A DNA stretch of 64,000 nucleotides from Tissierella sp. Its GTDB lineage: Bacteria > Bacillota > Clostridia > Tissierellales > Tissierellaceae. This document shows positions 61,524-64,000 of this stretch, piece by piece. Every line of letters starts with the position of its first letter. The stretch's first letter is position 1. The notes under the pieces were generated by a model. It did no database searches and was not told where the DNA came from. It was given only the letters and a program-made list of their open reading frames with translations. The stretch is taken from assembly GCF_031460495.1 (NCBI RefSeq), contig NZ_JAVKTS010000002.1, positions 241,332 to 305,331 on the forward strand, given 5' to 3'. The translations under genes were made by a program, and so were the position numbers.

Positions 61524-64000
61524 TGGAAATAAATGCATTAAGTAAAGATATTGTAAGGGATATAAAAAAATCTCTAGGTAGGTTTTTATCTATTGCAGCA
61601 ATTATAGCTTTGGGAGTAGCTTTCTTTTCAGGACTAAAAATAGCTCCAGAGGATATGAAATTTACTGCGGATAAATATTATGATGATTATAATTTAATGG
61701 ATATAAGAATTTTGTCAACATTAGGTTTAACGGAAAAAGATTTAGATGAAATAAGTAAAATAGAAGGAATAAAGGAGACCTTTGCTACCTATACAATAGA
61801 TGCTTTGGCAAGATTTAATGATGCAGAAGCTGTACTTAGGGTGCACGGTATTGCCTCAGATAATATAGTAAATAGAGTGAGATTAGTAAAGGGAAGATTA
61901 CCAGAAAAACCAAATGAATGTGTTATTGAAGAAGGAAAAAATGGTTCTATTAGCGTACCTTTAGGTTCTACAATTCAACTGTCCTCAGGTAAGGATGAGC
62001 TTCTATCTGAGAGTCTTAAAAATACAGGGTATAAGGTAGTAGGTACTGTTCAAACACCATATTACTTATCCTTCGAAAAAGGGAGTAGCAATATAGGCAA
62101 TGGACAGGTAAGAAACTTCATTATGATTCCACAGGAAAACTTTAAGCTTGAAGTATATACAGATATATTTGCTACTGTAGACGGTGCAACAGAACTAAAT
62201 TCTTACAAAGATGAATATTTTCATATAGTTGATAATGTTACAGACGAGTTAAAGAACTTAGCTAAGGATAGGGAAATAATAAGGCATAAGGAGATATTAT
62301 CTGAAGGAAGAGCAGAAATAGAAAAAGGTAAAAATGAATATTTAGAGGAGAAAGTGAAAGTAGAGGAAAAATTATCGGATGTATTAAGAGATATTGAAGA
62401 TGCAAAAATTGATATAGCCAGTGGAGAAATGAAACTTAGTGGAGAGGAAAAGGAGTTTAATGTAAAAATCCAAGATGGTAAAGAAAAAATAGCCAATGCA
62501 GAAAAGGATTTGTCAGCTGGAGAAATAGAATACGAAAATGGATTAAAAGCTTTCAGTGAACAGAAGGCTATAGCAGAGGAAAACTTTAAAAATGCTGAAA
62601 ATGAAATAGAAAAGGGAGAAGAAGGATTACTTAAATTAGAAGAGAGTATTTCACAAATTAACTCAGCTTTAGAAAACCCTTTATTAGCAGATGAACAAAG
62701 GCAAAAAATTAATTCTGATTTACAAACTGCAATTGCTATGTTAGAAGGTACAAAAAAATCAGTGGAAGATGGAAAAAGACAATTAGAAGCAGGAAGATTT
62801 GAATTAAATAAAGGAGAAGAGGAGCTAAATAATGCAAAGGAGCTGCTATTATCCTCAAGGAAAGCTTTAGAAGAAGAAAAAGTAAAACTTATAGAAGGCG
62901 AAGAGACAGGTATCGCTGAATTTAAAAAAGCAAGAAGAGATATTGAAGAAGCAAAAATCAAACTTTTGGATGGTGAAAAGGAATATTTAGAGGGAAAGAA
63001 TAAAGCTGACAAAGAATTAGCAGATGCTTGGAAAAAGATAGAGGATGGGGAGAGAAAATTAAGTAAGGTAGAGAAGGGAAAATGGTATGTTCTAGATAGA
63101 GATAGCCACTATTCTTATGTGGATTATGGTGGGGCAGCTGATAGAATTGATGCTTTGTCTAAAGTTTTTCCAATTTTCTTTGCCTTAGTAGCAGCTTTAG
63201 TTTGTTTAACTACAATGACAAGAATGGTAGATGAGCAAAGGGTAAATATTGGAACACTTAAGGCCTTGGGGTATAGTAAGGGATCTATTGCGTCTAAGTA
63301 CATTATTTATGCGCTAACTGCAACGGTATTAGGATGCATAATAGGAATTGGAGTAGGATACACATTATTTCCAACGGTTATTTTTAATGCCTATGGAATT
63401 ATGTATATATTACCACCTGTTACTCTAAATTTTAATATAGGATTGGCAACTGCTATTTCATTAGGAGCAATAGGATTAATAACCATGACTACTTTCCTTG
63501 CTTGTAACAATGAACTAAAAGAATCTCCATCTTCACTAATGAGACCGAGGGCACCAAAAATGGGAAAAAGAATTCTTCTTGAAAGGATACCTTTTATTTG
63601 GAATAGATTTAGTTTTAGCTATAAGGTTACAACTAGAAATATATTCAGATATAAAAGAAGATTCTTCATGACTGTAATAGGAATAGCAGGATGTACTGCA
63701 TTGATGCTTACTGCTTTTGGTATTAAAGATTCCATTAGAACTGTAGTAGATAGGCAATATGGGGTTCTCTTTACCTATGATATGACAGTAGGAATAAAAC
63801 CAAGTAAAGCAAAATATTTAGATGAAGTTGATAAAATAAATAGCTATGAATTAATTCTTAGGGAGAGTGGTACTCTTTCATCGAATAATATAAAGAAAGA
63901 TATTTCGATTGTTGTTCCAAAAGATATCAAAAATATAGATAGTTTTATTCACCTACAGGAACGAAAAAAAGAGAATAAAATTAATATCCCAGAAGAAGGT
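61523..64000 (+). CDS. FtsX-like ABC permease with long coiled coil (partial at right edge)
   Basis: The frame is open from GTG 61523 to the window end (826 codons, no stop). An N-terminal helix (FLSIAAIIALGVAFFSGL) is followed by an extracytoplasmic domain; residues about 255-515 are a charged, Glu/Lys-rich coiled coil; then FtsX helices (FFALVAALVCLTTMTRMV, YALTATVLGCIIGIGVGY, LATAISLGAIGLITMTT) and a further domain start. This is the layout of large Firmicute FtsX-like permeases with a long extracellular stalk. Coupled to the ATPase upstream. The second permease half lies outside the window. Confidence 0.88.
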   Translation, partial: MEINALSKDIVRDIKKSLGRFLSIAAIIALGVAFFSGLKIAPEDMKFTADKYYDDYNLMDIRILSTLGLTEKDLDEISKIEGIKETFATYTIDALARFNDAEAVLRVHGIASDNIVNRVRLVKGRLPEKPNECVIEEGKNGSISVPLGSTIQLSSGKDELLSESLKNTGYKVVGTVQTPYYLSFEKGSSNIGNGQVRNFIMIPQENFKLEVYTDIFATVDGATELNSYKDEYFHIVDNVTDELKNLAKDREIIRHKEILSEGRAEIEKGKNEYLEEKVKVEEKLSDVLRDIEDAKIDIASGEMKLSGEEKEFNVKIQDGKEKIANAEKDLSAGEIEYENGLKAFSEQKAIAEENFKNAENEIEKGEEGLLKLEESISQINSALENPLLADEQRQKINSDLQTAIAMLEGTKKSVEDGKRQLEAGRFELNKGEEELNNAKELLLSSRKALEEEKVKLIEGEETGIAEFKKARRDIEEAKIKLLDGEKEYLEGKNKADKELADAWKKIEDGERKLSKVEKGKWYVLDRDSHYSYVDYGGAADRIDALSKVFPIFFALVAALVCLTTMTRMVDEQRVNIGTLKALGYSKGSIASKYIIYALTATVLGCIIGIGVGYTLFPTVIFNAYGIMYILPPVTLNFNIGLATAISLGAIGLITMTTFLACNNELKESPSSLMRPRAPKMGKRILLERIPFIWNRFSFSYKVTTRNIFRYKRRFFMTVIGIAGCTALMLTAFGIKDSIRTVVDRQYGVLFTYDMTVGIKPSKAKYLDEVDKINSYELILRESGTLSSNNIKKDISIVVPKDIKNIDSFIHLQERKKENKINIPEEG

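Noticed and set aside
62221-63012. 263-codon Ser/Phe-rich frame on the minus strand
   Set aside because: It is antisense to the Glu/Lys-rich coiled coil of the FtsX-like permease, whose frame is open throughout; the Ser content is the complement of Glu/Lys codons.

Overview
The window looks like a chromosome segment of a low-GC, spore-forming anaerobic Clostridia/Tissierellia-type Firmicute. The evidence is the AT-rich coding, strong AGGAGG-type ribosome sites with many TTG/GTG starts, a T-box leader, sporulation-associated families (DUF1657, CotH kinase, SPOCS-like small proteins), an Fe-dependent alcohol dehydrogenase, an HdrB-like CCG protein and radical-SAM enzymes. No rRNA, tRNA or CRISPR was seen. 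The species cannot be named from the sequence alone.

Layout. (1) 1-9.5 kb is accessory DNA. It opens with the C-terminal part of a large serine recombinase, then DUF1413, a GIY-YIG nuclease, DUF6508, a tight five-gene operon (frameshifted DUF6414, AAA+ ATPase, a large unknown, a SIMPL protein, a small unknown), a PD-(D/E)XK-like protein, a SAP-domain protein and a SEC-C protein. (2) 9.5-20.1 kb is cut by four copies of a ~90-bp degenerate repeat, each reading like the 3' end of a gene (ending in HVE-type tails); two are followed by a terminator. Between copies sit separate cargo modules: a resistance-like remnant (GNAT, methyltransferase, ABC-F fragment); a copper-amine-oxidase-stalk/peptide-binding fusion; and a module pairing a protein with a 46-Asp tail and its short paralogue with a convergent operon for a CapA/CphA-like ATP-grasp fusion and an (alpha/alpha)-toroid-like protein. 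The last module is the most interesting part of the window. (3) 20.2-25.2 kb holds a complete isoleucine-type T-box in front of a ruined brnQ, an ABC permease fragment, an intact two-component system, a membrane protein and further decayed genes.

(4) 25.2-37.4 kb is mostly housekeeping or stress functions: Fe-alcohol dehydrogenase with an HxlR regulator, a tandem BFD-like protein, a WG-repeat surface protein, a MATE exporter, flavodoxin, a CCG Fe-S protein, UvsE, ThpR, pirin and a K+/H+ antiporter. (5) 37.5-44.3 kb is a polysaccharide/CotH operon: GH16, processive GT2, VTC domain, DUF4956, CotH kinase and polysaccharide deacetylase. It is followed by a third member of the SPOCS-like family and a DUF4932 metalloprotease. 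(6) 47.2-50.9 kb is a compact operon of two radical-SAM enzymes flanking two methyltransferases. (7) 50.9-64 kb is topoisomerase III, a TgpA-DUF58-MoxR operon on the minus strand, DUF1657, an HtrA-like protease with zinc ribbons, apt, and a MacB-type ABC ATPase with an FtsX-like permease that runs off the right edge.

How the parts fit. The first 20 kb looks like a site of repeated insertion and decay, with cargo left between gene-3'-end-like scars. From about 25 kb on the order is that of a stable chromosome. Several loci point to the spore or cell surface (CotH cluster, SPOCS-like proteins, DUF1657, CapA/CphA-like enzyme), so the poly-Asp protein with its neighbouring amide-ligase-like enzyme may be a surface-modification system. 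That functional link is inference.
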